Shown here: piece after piece, positions 6,949 to 14,100 of the stretch | How the letters are laid out: each line of letters opens with the position of its first letter | How positions within the stretch are numbered: position 1 is the first letter of the stretch | Assembly (NCBI GenBank): GCA_947629225.1 | Contig: CANRCY010000005.1 | Location: 1-27,388 of the forward strand | Source: an uncultured Clostridia bacterium | Lineage (GTDB): Bacteria; Bacillota; Clostridia; Christensenellales; Borkfalkiaceae | Direction: 5' to 3' | Length of the DNA: 27,388 nucleotides | The notes under the pieces: generated by a model | The model's database searches: none | What the model was told of the DNA's origin: nothing | What the model saw: the letters and a program-made list of their open reading frames with translations, nothing else | Position numbers and translations under genes: made by a program

Positions 6949-6977
6949 TTGACAAACGCTTTCCAAACGGATATAAT
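6949..6977 (+). promoter_or_regulatory. Consensus sigma-A promoter of the tRNA-Arg gene
   Basis: TTGACA (6949-6954), exactly 17 bp, TATAAT (6972-6977). Both hexamers are perfect. Transcription would start near 6984 and reach the tRNA after about 145 nt, crossing a dispersed repeat. Confidence 0.85.
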
Positions 6978-7030
6978 AGTATGGCAAAATGAGTTTGCGC
7001 GGCGAAAGGCACGTATCTTTCTTGTAAATG

Positions 7031-7098
7031 CCCTTCGGCTTCGCTCAGGGTGACGTAACGAGATTTCTCGGCTTCACTTCGTTCCGCTCGAAATGACA
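7031..7098 (+). repeat. Interspersed repeats inside the pre-tRNA leader
   Basis: CCCTTCGGCTTCGCTCAGGG followed by TGACG (7031-7055) resembles CCCTTCGACAAGCTCAGGGT at 12511-12530. GAGATTTCTC...CTCGAAATGACA (7060-7098) belongs to the same family as copies at 12719-12763, 14173-14217 (inverted) and 14455-14501. Confidence 0.7.
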
Positions 7099-7127
7099 GG
7101 AAAAGAGGCGCAAGCTAAATATCACAT

Positions 7128-7203
<76 letters not shown>

Positions 7204-7204
<1 letters not shown>

Positions 7205-7248
7205 ACGAACGGACATGCCTCAAATAGGCATGTCCGTTCGTTTATAAT
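7204..7248 (+). terminator. Terminator of the tRNA-Arg gene
   Basis: A 17-bp stem (7204-7220 with 7226-7242), loop CAAAT, followed by TTTATAAT-like sequence. The first base is the last base of the tRNA CCA. Confidence 0.85.
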
Positions 7249-7328
7249 CGGGGCGCGCCGCCAAAGGCGCGAGCCGCCTCCCGTTCGTTTCCTCTTAAAA
7301 ATGTTGCCGAAATTTTTTTTGATATGGC

Positions 7329-7357
7329 TTGACATGTACCTCTTCAAACAATATAAT
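7329..7357 (+). promoter_or_regulatory. Consensus sigma-A promoter of the DUF1295 gene
   Basis: TTGACA (7329-7334), 17 bp, TATAAT (7352-7357). Both hexamers are perfect, 32 nt before the start codon. Confidence 0.85.
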
Positions 7358-7389
7358 AATTCTATAAAATAAGTGTTTTTGGGGGTAAT

Positions 7390-8265
7390 ATGGAAGCAAC
7401 CAAAAAAGAACCCTTCCGGTTCCCGATCATGATCTGTATTTATCTCGCCGCGATCGCCGTCGGCGTTTTCGTGATGTATCTTCTGCCGCTTGCGGAGTGG
7501 CTCTCTCTGCTCATTGCCGACGTCGCCGCGACGATCGTCGTATTTGCTTTCAGCCTCGTCTTCCGCAACGCGTCCGTCTACGACCCCTATTGGAGCGTCC
7601 AACCCATCGTGATCGTGATCTGGCTCGCCTGCACGCAGAGGAACTTCCCCGTAACCGTCATCTTGCCCATGGTCGCCGTTCTCCTTTGGGGAGTCCGCCT
7701 GACCGCAAATTGGGCGTATACCTTCCGCGGGTTCGCCTCCGAAAACCAAGATTGGCGGTATACGATGCTCGCCGAAAAGACGGGCGGCTATTACGTCGCC
7801 GTCAACTTCTTCGGCATCCACCTCGTTCCCACGCTCGTGGTCTATGCGTGCATGCTCCCCGTGCTGTTCACCTTCCGCAGTGCGCCCGCATTCAACGCGG
7901 GCTGCGCCGTCTTCTTTGCCCTCGCCGTTCTTGCGGTCGGGTTGGAAACGCTTGCCGACTGCACCATGCACAGCTTTCATAAAAAGGGCGGCGAAGGATT
8001 CCTCCGCAAGGGCGTCTGGAAATATTCCCGCCACCCCAACTATCTCGGCGAGATCTCCTTCTGGTGGTGCATCGCGCTCGGCACGGTCTGCATCGTCCCC
8101 TCGCTTTGGTGGACCTGCCTCGGCGCGCTCCTCAACACTCTCCTCTTCCTGTTCGCAAGCATTCCCATGGCAGACAGACACCAGGCGCGGAAGCCCGGGT
8201 TCGACCTCTACAAAAAGAGCACGCGCATGCTTTTGCCCCTCTACAAAAAACAACCGAAACAATAA
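7390..8265 (+). CDS. DUF1295 (steroid 5-alpha-reductase-like) membrane protein
   Basis: 291 residues with about six to seven hydrophobic segments (14-32, 38-58, 72-105, 140-165, 172-190, 220-262). The signature WKYSRHPNYLGEISFWW (about 214-230) is the cofactor-binding motif of the DUF1295/steroid 5-alpha-reductase C-terminal and isoprenylcysteine methyltransferase-like fold. Members are thought to reduce or modify lipids at the membrane; the substrate is unknown. The ATG follows GGGGGT. Single-gene unit with its own consensus promoter and a terminator at 8280. Confidence 0.85.
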   Translation: MEATKKEPFRFPIMICIYLAAIAVGVFVMYLLPLAEWLSLLIADVAATIVVFAFSLVFRNASVYDPYWSVQPIVIVIWLACTQRNFPVTVILPMVAVLLWGVRLTANWAYTFRGFASENQDWRYTMLAEKTGGYYVAVNFFGIHLVPTLVVYACMLPVLFTFRSAPAFNAGCAVFFALAVLAVGLETLADCTMHSFHKKGGEGFLRKGVWKYSRHPNYLGEISFWWCIALGTVCIVPSLWWTCLGALLNTLLFLFASIPMADRHQARKPGFDLYKKSTRMLLPLYKKQPKQ

Positions 8266-8279
8266 ACCAAACCTTTCGG

Positions 8280-8304
8280 AAGCGCTCTTCGGAGCGCTTT
8301 TTTC
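8280..8304 (+). terminator. Terminator of the DUF1295 gene
   Basis: AAGCGCTC (8280-8287), loop TTCG, GAGCGCTT (8292-8299), then TTTT. Confidence 0.9.
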
Positions 8305-8418
8305 GTGCTACGGGGCAAATTTCTACTCTCGGTAGAGTTGATTTCGCCGCGGTAGAATCAAATTCTCCGAAATAGACGGGCAAAGCCTTCCGCGAGAGCA
8401 ATTTTTTGAAAAAGTAGG

Positions 8419-8447
8419 TTGTAAATCTCGCCCGTTTGCGATATGCT
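8419..8447 (+). promoter_or_regulatory. Sigma-A promoter of the degV-type gene
   Basis: TTGTAA (8419-8424), 17 bp, TATGCT (8442-8447), then a leader of about 15 nt with AAAGGAGG. Confidence 0.7.
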
Positions 8448-8467
8448 GATAGGGAAAGGAGGCTCGT

Positions 8468-9415
8468 ATGAAAGCATTCGATATTTACGTCGATTCGGGA
8501 GCGAATCTCCCGCAGGCGCTCGCAAAGAGCCGCGGTATCCATGTCATCTCCTACCATATGACCGTGAACGGCGAGGACCGCCTCTGTTATGAAGAGGGCG
8601 TTTCGTTTGAGGAGACCGCCAAGAAATTTTACGACGACATGCGCGCGGGCGCGGAAGTAAAGACTTCGCTCATGAACGCGCAGACCTTTTACGACGCCCT
8701 TCTCCCCTCTTTGCAGGCGGGAAGAGACGCAATCTTGTTTACGATCTCTTCGGGGATCAGCGCAACGAACAAACAGGCGCAGGAAGCGGGAAAGATGCTC
8801 GAAGCCGATTTCCCCAAGTGCAAGGCGTATGTGATCGACAGCGAGAACGCCTCGATGGGCGAAGGGTTGCTCGCGCTCAAAACGGCGGATCTGCGCGATT
8901 TCGGCGAGAGCGCGGAGACCTGCGCGAAGTGGGCGCGGGAGAACGCCTTTAAGACGAACAGTTACCTTACGGTGGGCGACCTCAAATACTTAAAGCGCAC
9001 GGGACGCATCTCGGCGACGCTCGCGATCGCGGGGACCCTTCTCAACATCAAACCCGTTTTGCGGGCGGACGGGAGCGCGAATACCAAGATTGTCTTCTAC
9101 GGAAAGGAGCGGGGCAGGAAGAGGGCGCTCATGGCGCTTGCAGAGGCGTACCGCGAACGCGCCTCGGACTACGACAAGCAGACTGTCGCCATCGGCCACG
9201 GCGACTGCGCGGAGGACGCCGAGTATCTTGCGGGGCTCATCCGCGAGATCGGAGCGGCGGAGATCATCACCGAATATTACGACCTGTGCACGGGCTCGCA
9301 TGTGGGACCGGGCACGGTGGCGCTCTTTTTCTTCGGCAAGGACAGACGGGGCAACCATATTGCGCCCGAAGCGGAAAAGAAGCCGCGCGGGAAGGTCGTG
9401 ACCGATAAAATTTGA
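8468..9415 (+). CDS. DegV family fatty-acid-binding protein
   Basis: 315 residues. The N-terminus FDIYVDSGANLP and residues about 90-105 (DAILFTISSGISATNKQAQE) match the DegV lipid-binding fold. YLTVGDLKYLKRTGRIS (about 165-181) is a hallmark, and the C-terminal lobe ends with GSHVGPGTVALFF. DegV/FakB proteins bind one fatty acid and present it to a FakA kinase for phosphorylation; no fakA is visible here. The start follows AAAGGAGGCTCGT. Single-gene unit with its own promoter and terminator. Confidence 0.9.
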   Translation: MKAFDIYVDSGANLPQALAKSRGIHVISYHMTVNGEDRLCYEEGVSFEETAKKFYDDMRAGAEVKTSLMNAQTFYDALLPSLQAGRDAILFTISSGISATNKQAQEAGKMLEADFPKCKAYVIDSENASMGEGLLALKTADLRDFGESAETCAKWARENAFKTNSYLTVGDLKYLKRTGRISATLAIAGTLLNIKPVLRADGSANTKIVFYGKERGRKRALMALAEAYRERASDYDKQTVAIGHGDCAEDAEYLAGLIREIGAAEIITEYYDLCTGSHVGPGTVALFFFGKDRRGNHIAPEAEKKPRGKVVTDKI

Positions 9416-9427
9416 AAAACATGAGAA

Positions 9428-9475
9428 AAGCCGCGGGGCGCTTTCTTCCGAAAGCGCCCCGCGGCTTATTTTTTA
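9428..9475. terminator. Bidirectional terminator between degV-type and XRE genes
   Basis: An 18-bp stem (9428-9445 with 9450-9467), loop TTCC, then ATTTTTTATTT on the plus strand. The minus-strand flank TTTTCTCAT also serves the XRE gene ending at 9473. Confidence 0.88.
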
Positions 9476-9937
9476 TTTCCTCTTGAAAAACAGAACGAGC
9501 GCGGGAATGAGGAGCCCCGCGGCGAGCACGCAAAGGGCGATCCCGCCGAACATCGGCGTAAAGATAACGACGGAACTCGTCGTGTTCCCTTCGTAAGGCA
9601 ATGCGATGAGCACAATCCCGACCGCAACGAGCGCGGCGGCAAGCGCGGCGAGCAACAGGGCAAACGCCGTACCTCTCCGCGTCCCTGCGGGCGTTTTTCG
9701 CTCTTGCGGCGCTTCCGCGGAAATTTCCGCAGGCGCAACGTCCGTCTCCAAGAGCGCGTCCGCGCTCACATGCAGCACTTCGCACAGCTGTTTGAGTTTG
9801 TAGGCGTCCAAAGTCGCCCTATCGTTCTCCCAGTTGGAGACGGTCTGCCGCGACACGCCGAGCAGTTCCGCAAACTCCTCCTGCGAAAGTCCCCGCTTCT
9901 CCCGCAACCGCCAAATCTTTTCGCCCAACAGTTTCAT
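9473..9937 (-). CDS. XRE-family regulator with two C-terminal membrane segments
   Basis: 154 residues from the ATG at 9935-9937. Residues 1-62 are a Cro/CI-type helix-turn-helix (REKRGLSQEEFAELLGVSRQ, TVSNWENDRATLDAYKL). A short linker is followed by two hydrophobic segments (about 88-110 and 122-148) and a basic KRK end. It is probably a membrane-tethered DNA-binding protein of unknown signal. No Shine-Dalgarno is present: a TATAAT box ends 6 nt before the ATG, so the mRNA may be leaderless. An in-frame GTG at 9943 would lie upstream of the predicted transcription start. It follows the 87-aa gene by 7 nt and could also be read in operon with it. Confidence 0.82.
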   Translation of the reverse strand: MKLLGEKIWRLREKRGLSQEEFAELLGVSRQTVSNWENDRATLDAYKLKQLCEVLHVSADALLETDVAPAEISAEAPQERKTPAGTRRGTAFALLLAALAAALVAVGIVLIALPYEGNTTSSVVIFTPMFGGIALCVLAAGLLIPALVLFFKRK

Positions 9938-9943
9938 GCCCAC

Positions 9944-9972
9944 ATTATAACACGCCGTCTTGCTTTTTGCAA
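9944..9972 (-). promoter_or_regulatory. Promoter of the XRE gene, leaderless geometry
   Basis: TTGCAA (9967-9972), 17 bp, TATAAT (9944-9949), then 6 nt to the ATG at 9937. The -10 overlaps the TAA stop of the preceding gene. Confidence 0.6.
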
Positions 9973-10208
9973 TGGCTTTTTTTCACCGCGCGGAGAGATA
10001 GCCAAGTCACCGCCCACGCAAGCAGCACCGCCGCAACGCCGAGGGCATAAAAGGGAAGCGGCAAAATAAACGCCCCCCACGTGGGGAAGCTCGTAAGATA
10101 GGGATCCCAACTGACTTCTGCAACAATCCACGCGATCGTGCCGTGGATGAGCCCCGCGGCAACCCCGCAAAGCGCGGCAATCCCGAATCCGAGGTGTAAT
10201 TTTTTCAT
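9945..10208 (-). CDS. Small membrane protein, unknown function
   Basis: 87 residues from the ATG at 10206-10208, preceded by AAAGGAGCGCTCTC. Two long hydrophobic segments (about 5-29 and 42-72) are separated by the polar loop EVSWDPYLTSFP; the tail is basic and Cys-containing. Not recognised. It directly precedes the XRE membrane regulator, and such pairs are often regulator and target, but this is inference. Confidence 0.65.
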   Translation of the reverse strand: MKKLHLGFGIAALCGVAAGLIHGTIAWIVAEVSWDPYLTSFPTWGAFILPLPFYALGVAAVLLAWAVTWLSLRAVKKSHCKKQDGVL

Positions 10209-10303
10209 GAGAGCGCTCCTTTTCTTTTTTTCTTGATTATTGCAGATCGCCAAGGAAAAGACAAGAAAAGAAATTTGTCAAATGAGCAAAAATGTTGGTC
10301 AAT

Positions 10304-10873
10304 TCAGCGCAAATACTTTTCGAGGCGCGCCGTGAGAAAAGCGGCGACGGCGAGTTTTACGAGGTCGGGCAAAATGTATGGCGTAACGCACAACGTGAGC
10401 GCATAGCCCACCGTGCAATCGAACATCAGCACGAACCATACCGTGCCGAAGAAGTAGCACACGGTAAGGCCGAGCAAGTTGCCGAGATAGAAGAGCGCGG
10501 TCCTCGCCCAAAACTTTTTGACGGGCAGAAGTTTGAAGAGGGCGGGCAGAAGCGCCGCGAACAAAAAGCCGAAGATATAGCCGCCCGTGGGACCGAACAG
10601 CGCGACGACGCCGCTTCTGAACCCCGCGAACACGGGAATGCCGACAAGACCCATGAGGATGTAGAGGGCAACGGCGGCTGTCCCCCGCTTCCACCCGAGA
10701 AGTCCCCCCACGAGTGCGACGGAAAGCGTCTGCAAGGTAAAGGGAATGGGACCGACGGGCAGGGAGATCCACGCGCAGACGGTGATGACGGCGACCGCAA
10801 GCCCGATATAGGCGATCTCCCTCGCCGCACTGCGGAAGCGTTTGGAAGCGGTGTTGTTTGCGGATTTTTTCAT
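10304..10873 (-). CDS. bioY: BioY biotin uptake (ECF S-component) protein
   Basis: 189 residues from the ATG at 10871-10873 with about six membrane segments. BioY hallmarks: VGPIPFTLQTLSVALVGGLL (about 44-63), YILMGLVGIPVFAGF, and LFGPTGGYIFGF (about 94-105). BioY binds biotin and works alone or with an EcfAT module; no ecfA or ecfT genes are present. There is no Shine-Dalgarno; a promoter ends 6 nt before the ATG, suggesting a leaderless mRNA. No BirA operator-like palindrome was noticed. The frame continues upstream, but that part would precede the promoter. Confidence 0.92.
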   Translation of the reverse strand: MKKSANNTASKRFRSAAREIAYIGLAVAVITVCAWISLPVGPIPFTLQTLSVALVGGLLGWKRGTAAVALYILMGLVGIPVFAGFRSGVVALFGPTGGYIFGFLFAALLPALFKLLPVKKFWARTALFYLGNLLGLTVCYFFGTVWFVLMFDCTVGYALTLCVTPYILPDLVKLAVAAFLTARLEKYLR

Positions 10874-10879
10874 GCGGTT

Positions 10880-10908
10880 ATCATAGCACAATTTTATGAA
10901 AAAATCAA
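10880..10908 (-). promoter_or_regulatory. Promoter of bioY, leaderless geometry
   Basis: TTGATT (10903-10908), 17 bp, TATGAT (10880-10885), AACCGC, then ATG at 10873. Confidence 0.7.
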
Positions 10909-10967
10909 GCGGAACGGCATTCTTGCCGCCCTTTTTTACCCCCTTTCCCTTTTTCCAAAACGCAAAA

Positions 10968-10995
10968 CACGCCGAGGCAAACTTGCCTCGGCGTG
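10968..10995 (-). terminator. Terminator of the signal peptidase/matrix gene
   Basis: CACGCCGAGGCAA (10968-10980) pairs with TTGCCTCGGCGTG (10983-10995). The minus strand continues TTTTGCGTTTTGG. The central 22 bp equal those of the terminator at 3686. Confidence 0.75.
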
Positions 10996-11009
10996 CCGCA
11001 TGTTTTCTG

Positions 11010-12287
11010 CTATGCCGCGCCGATCTTCTGCACGGCGTGGACGCGAAGGTCGAACAGGACAAACTTACTTTCCACCTTATTGTTGTTTGTATCGTCGAGA
11101 AATTTCAGCGTCACGGTAAAATCTGCCGATCCGCCCACTTCGACCGACCCGACCGCATCGCCCGCTTCGTCCGTCGTGAGCCCGTCGCTGAGGCGCACCT
11201 CGCGCCAAACGCCGTCTCCCGTCGAAACGGTCAGTTGCAACATGGACGCGAAGGTCTGATCGCTCACGACCGCATTGCAAAAGGTTTCGAGATAGTAATA
11301 GAACGCAACGTCGCCGCCGTTCGCAATGCGCATTTCGGCAGTAAACGTGCTGCCGGGCGCGGCGATCGTTCCCGCGGTGATGCCGAAAATATTGTCCTGC
11401 GTTGCCGTGGAGAAGTCTGTGACTTTGTCGTCGACGACGCGCGAAAAGTTGCCGTCACTGCCGAGATTGTAGGTCGTGAGTTTCACCCGTTGGAGCGTCG
11501 CTTTGAGCGATCCCGCCACGAGATGGGTTTGGAAGGACACTGTTTCGTCGTACAGACCGTAAGACACACCGATCATCAGCGCAAAACAGCATAGAATAAG
11601 TGCAATAACCGGTACAAATATCTTTTTTTTCATAGTTCCCTCTGTGCGGAGGGACTTCGGCGCGAAGGAAAACCTGCCCTTTTCCGACATTTCCATGAGC
11701 ATTTCCATGAGCAACACCGTGAAAACGACCATGCAAAGGACGACAAAACTCTGCGGTTGCCGCAAGAGACATAGCAGGACGCCGAGAAAATAGCTTTTGG
11801 CGACGACTTTTCCGATCACATAGTTTGAGCTCTGCGGATCGGACGTATCGATCGTCTGTGTGCCGACATTCGTTCCGTTATCTCCGCTGAGGACAATGGT
11901 ATACCCGCTTCCCCGCCGTTCGATGCTCTTTATCCTGTGCGTGACCACCGTGCTTCCGCCGATGACCGTATAGGAGAACGCGAGAACATCGCCGACTTTG
12001 AGGCTTGCATAGAATCCGCCGCGCGCAGGTTCGCTCCGCGGGACAAGTTTTATCCAGATCAAGCTCCCGGCGGGAATATCCTCTATGGCGTAAGTTTCGG
12101 CGTCCGCCTGCGGGGTTTTCTCCATGGACGAGGACATCACGATCCGCGCCTGATAGCCGAACAAACCGCCCGCGTCGCAGAAACAGAGTACCATGGCAAC
12201 GCCTGCCGCGATCAGGAGCAGAGCGGAGACCAAGATCCCTTTGATGATACTTCGGGTACGTTTGTGCCCGTCTCTTGTTTTTGTCAT
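11010..12287 (-). CDS. SipW-like signal peptidase fused in frame to a TasA/camelysin-like secreted protein
   Basis: One 425-codon frame with no internal stop. Residues 1-200 are an ER/SipW-type signal peptidase: membrane segment 15-37, catalytic serine S54 in VMSSSMEKT, VGDVLAFSY (98-106), H117 in VVTHRIKSIERRG as general base in place of lysine, SGDNGTN (134-140), second membrane segment about 167-197. A basic linker (201-218) leads to M219, which starts a classic signal peptide (KKKIFVPVIALILCCFALMI), then GLYDETVSFQTHLVAGSLKA and a beta-rich TasA/camelysin-like domain to 425. In Bacillus, sipW and tasA are adjacent separate genes. An internal start at 11633 has its own GAGGG, so both a fused and a separate secreted protein are possible. 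The first ATG has AAGGA at a longish 12 nt. Confidence 0.82.
   Translation of the reverse strand: MTKTRDGHKRTRSIIKGILVSALLLIAAGVAMVLCFCDAGGLFGYQARIVMSSSMEKTPQADAETYAIEDIPAGSLIWIKLVPRSEPARGGFYASLKVGDVLAFSYTVIGGSTVVTHRIKSIERRGSGYTIVLSGDNGTNVGTQTIDTSDPQSSNYVIGKVVAKSYFLGVLLCLLRQPQSFVVLCMVVFTVLLMEMLMEMSEKGRFSFAPKSLRTEGTMKKKIFVPVIALILCCFALMIGVSYGLYDETVSFQTHLVAGSLKATLQRVKLTTYNLGSDGNFSRVVDDKVTDFSTATQDNIFGITAGTIAAPGSTFTAEMRIANGGDVAFYYYLETFCNAVVSDQTFASMLQLTVSTGDGVWREVRLSDGLTTDEAGDAVGSVEVGGSADFTVTLKFLDDTNNNKVESKFVLFDLRVHAVQKIGAA
11631..11642 (-). promoter_or_regulatory. Possible internal ribosome binding site and start for the TasA-like part
   Basis: GAGGG (11638-11642) lies 4 nt before ATG (11631-11633) in the same frame as the upstream signal peptidase. 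Starting here would give a 207-residue secreted preprotein. Confidence 0.6.
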
Positions 12288-12324
12288 AGGACAGGGAAAT
12301 CCTTCTTCTCACAAAGAACCCTCC

Positions 12325-12330
12325 ATTATA
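12325..12330 (-). promoter_or_regulatory. -10 box upstream of the signal peptidase/matrix gene
   Basis: TATAAT on the minus strand, 38 nt before the ATG, in very AT-rich sequence. The -35 region is poor (TTTTTG at 16 bp). Confidence 0.5.
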
Positions 12331-12369
12331 ATTTATGAATTTTTTTCAAAAAATGAACATTCCGCCCAC

Positions 12370-12640
12370 CCAATGTCATGTTGAGCGCAATCGCCCCGCG
12401 CCAATGCGTCATTCCGAGCCGAACTGCCATTCCCAAATCAAGTCATGTTGAGCGGAGCGAAGCGGAGTCGAAACATGTCCTTATTATTATAATGCGGACA
12501 CCCTTCGACAAGCTCAGGGTGACGTAATTAGAACACACCCTCTCCCCTACCCCTCCCCCGCGCGGAACGCGCGGGGGAGGGCGAGAATAAGCGCCGTTCC
12601 CAAATGTCATGTTGAGCGGAGCGGAGCGGAGTCGCCCCGC
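12370..12640. repeat. Repeat island: TGTCATGTTGAGCG-type elements and companions
   Basis: The gene-free interval 12288-12912 is filled with dispersed repeats. TCATGTTGAGCG followed by GC-rich sequence occurs at about 12377, 12443 and 12607; the latter two continue as GAGCGnAGCGGAGTCG. CCCTTCGACAAGCTCAGGGT is at 12511-12530. No coding frame with gene-like character was seen. Confidence 0.7.
12538..12584. repeat. C-rich palindromic repeat, copy 1
   Basis: Almost identical over 47 bp to 12785-12831. It contains the 14-bp inverted repeat CCCTCCCCCGCGCG (12551-12564) / CGCGCGGGGGAGGG (12568-12581) with loop GAA. Confidence 0.8.
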
Positions 12641-12718
12641 GCGCTGTTCTGTTTCTCTAAGCGCGGCACGAGCCGCAAGGCGAAGTTAACATCTCTACCT
12701 TAGTATTAAAATAATGTT

Positions 12719-12763
12719 GAGATTTCTCCACTTCGTGCCTGCGGCACTTCGGTCGAAATGACA
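12719..12763 (+). repeat. GAGATTTCTCCACTTCG...GTCGAAATGACA element
   Basis: A 45-bp element with conserved ends and an internal GTGCC/GGCAC hairpin. Other copies: 7060-7098, 14173-14217 (inverted), 14455-14501. Confidence 0.8.
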
Positions 12764-12784
12764 TATTTAGGATAAAGGAACAAG

Positions 12785-12831
12785 CCCCCTCCCCTACCCC
12801 TCCCCCGCGCGGAACGCGCGGGGGAGGGCGA
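12785..12831. repeat. C-rich palindromic repeat, copy 2
   Basis: Second copy of the 12538-12584 element in the same orientation. Inverted repeat at 12798-12811 / 12815-12828. Confidence 0.8.
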
Positions 12832-12854
12832 AAAAAATGCGCGGGGCATAAGAT

Positions 12855-12888
12855 CAGCGGCGCGACCTCGAACGAGGTCGCGCCGCTG
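12855..12888 (-). terminator. Terminator hairpin of metK
   Basis: CAGCGGCGCGACCTCG (12855-12870) pairs with CGAGGTCGCGCCGCTG (12873-12888): a 16-bp stem with a 2-nt loop. The T-tract after it on the minus strand is weak. Confidence 0.65.
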
Positions 12889-12912
12889 TCTTCCAAATTT
12901 ATCTTCCAAAAT

Positions 12913-14073
12913 TTACAAATACTTTTTCAAGTCATCGGTGCGGTCGACGAGCTCCCACGGATAGGCGTCACGCCCGAAATGCCCGTAGGAAGAGGTCTGC
13001 GCATAGATCGGCGCGCGCAAGCCGAGTTTTTTGATGATCGCCGCGGGGCGCAGGTCGAATTCCTTCTTCACCACTTCCGCGATCTTGTCGTCGGAGAGCT
13101 TCCCCGTGCCGAAGGTATCGACGAACACGGAAACAGGGCGCGCCACGCCGATCGCATAGGCAACTTGCAGTTCCATTTCGTCCGCGAGCCCCGCCGCCAC
13201 CATGTTTTTGCAGATGTACCGCGCCATATACGCCGCGCTCCTGTCCACTTTGGTGGGGTCCTTGCCCGAGAACGCCCCGCCGCCGTGCGGGCACCTGCCG
13301 CCGTAGGTATCGACGACGATCTTCCTGCCCGTCAGCCCCGAATCCCCCTCGGGACCGCCGATCTCAAACCGCCCCGTCGGGTTGATGAAGTACTTGGTGT
13401 TTTCGTCCAAAAGCTGTGCGGGAATGACTGCCTTCGCCACGAGCTCTATCATGTCGCGCTCGATCTGTTCATGAGAAACATGGGTATTGTGCTGGGCGGA
13501 AATGACCACCGCGTCCACGCGCACAGGGGTTTTGCCCTCGTATTCGACGGTGACCTGCGTCTTGCCGTCGGGGCGGAGATAATCGACGAGTTTCTCTTTC
13601 CTGAGCTGCGCCAGACGGAACGCGAGTTTGTGGGCGAGAACGATGGGAAGCGGCATGAGCTCTTCCGTTTCGCGGCAGGCGTAGCCGAACATCATGCCCT
13701 GATCGCCCGCGCCGATGAGGTCGCTCTCGTCGCCGCCCGCCTTGTTTTCGAGCGAGCTATCGACCCCGAGCGCGATGTCGGGCGACTGCGCATGCACGAG
13801 CGCGATGACGTTGCATTTATCGTAGGCGAAATCTCCCGCATAATATCCGATATTTTGAATGACCCTGCGCGCGACCGCTTCGTAGTCTACATTCGCGCGG
13901 GAAGTGACTTCCCCCGTGATGAAGAGAGTGTTGTAGGCGGCACAGCACTCCACTGCCGCGCGGGTAGAGGGGTCTTGCTTTAAGAGTTCGTCTAAAATGG
14001 AATCGGAAATGCAGTCGCACACCTTATCGGGGTGCCCTTCGGTCACGCTCTCGCTCGTAAAAAATCTTCTCAT
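12913..14073 (-). CDS. metK: S-adenosylmethionine synthetase
   Basis: 386 residues, the normal family length, making S-adenosylmethionine from methionine and ATP. Motifs: FFTSESVTEGHPDKVCD at the start, IGAGDQGMMFGYA (about 114-126), GGGAFSGKDPTKVDRSAAY (about 255-273), and the ending DAYPWELVDRTDDLKKYL. The ATG (14071-14073) follows GAGGAAATAC; the frame extends upstream but lacks family similarity. The promoter at 14101-14129 leaves a leader of only about 20 nt, so there is no room for a SAM riboswitch. Single-gene unit between two repeat islands. Confidence 0.97.
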   Translation of the reverse strand: MRRFFTSESVTEGHPDKVCDCISDSILDELLKQDPSTRAAVECCAAYNTLFITGEVTSRANVDYEAVARRVIQNIGYYAGDFAYDKCNVIALVHAQSPDIALGVDSSLENKAGGDESDLIGAGDQGMMFGYACRETEELMPLPIVLAHKLAFRLAQLRKEKLVDYLRPDGKTQVTVEYEGKTPVRVDAVVISAQHNTHVSHEQIERDMIELVAKAVIPAQLLDENTKYFINPTGRFEIGGPEGDSGLTGRKIVVDTYGGRCPHGGGAFSGKDPTKVDRSAAYMARYICKNMVAAGLADEMELQVAYAIGVARPVSVFVDTFGTGKLSDDKIAEVVKKEFDLRPAAIIKKLGLRAPIYAQTSSYGHFGRDAYPWELVDRTDDLKKYL

Positions 14074-14100
14074 CGTATTTCCTCGCTGTGATACCTTATT

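Noticed and set aside
6780..6980. Chromosomal replication origin
   Set aside because: Only three DnaA-like boxes, no dnaA, dnaN or rpmH nearby; kept as a DnaA-box cluster instead.
10874..10970. Biotin-responsive (BirA) operator upstream of bioY
   Set aside because: No long inverted repeat of the BirA type was seen around the promoter.
11878..12312. GTG-started frame with GGAGGG upstream, overlapping the signal peptidase gene in another frame
   Set aside because: The GGAGGG lies between the -10 box and the expected transcription start, and the product is a shadow of the signal peptidase.
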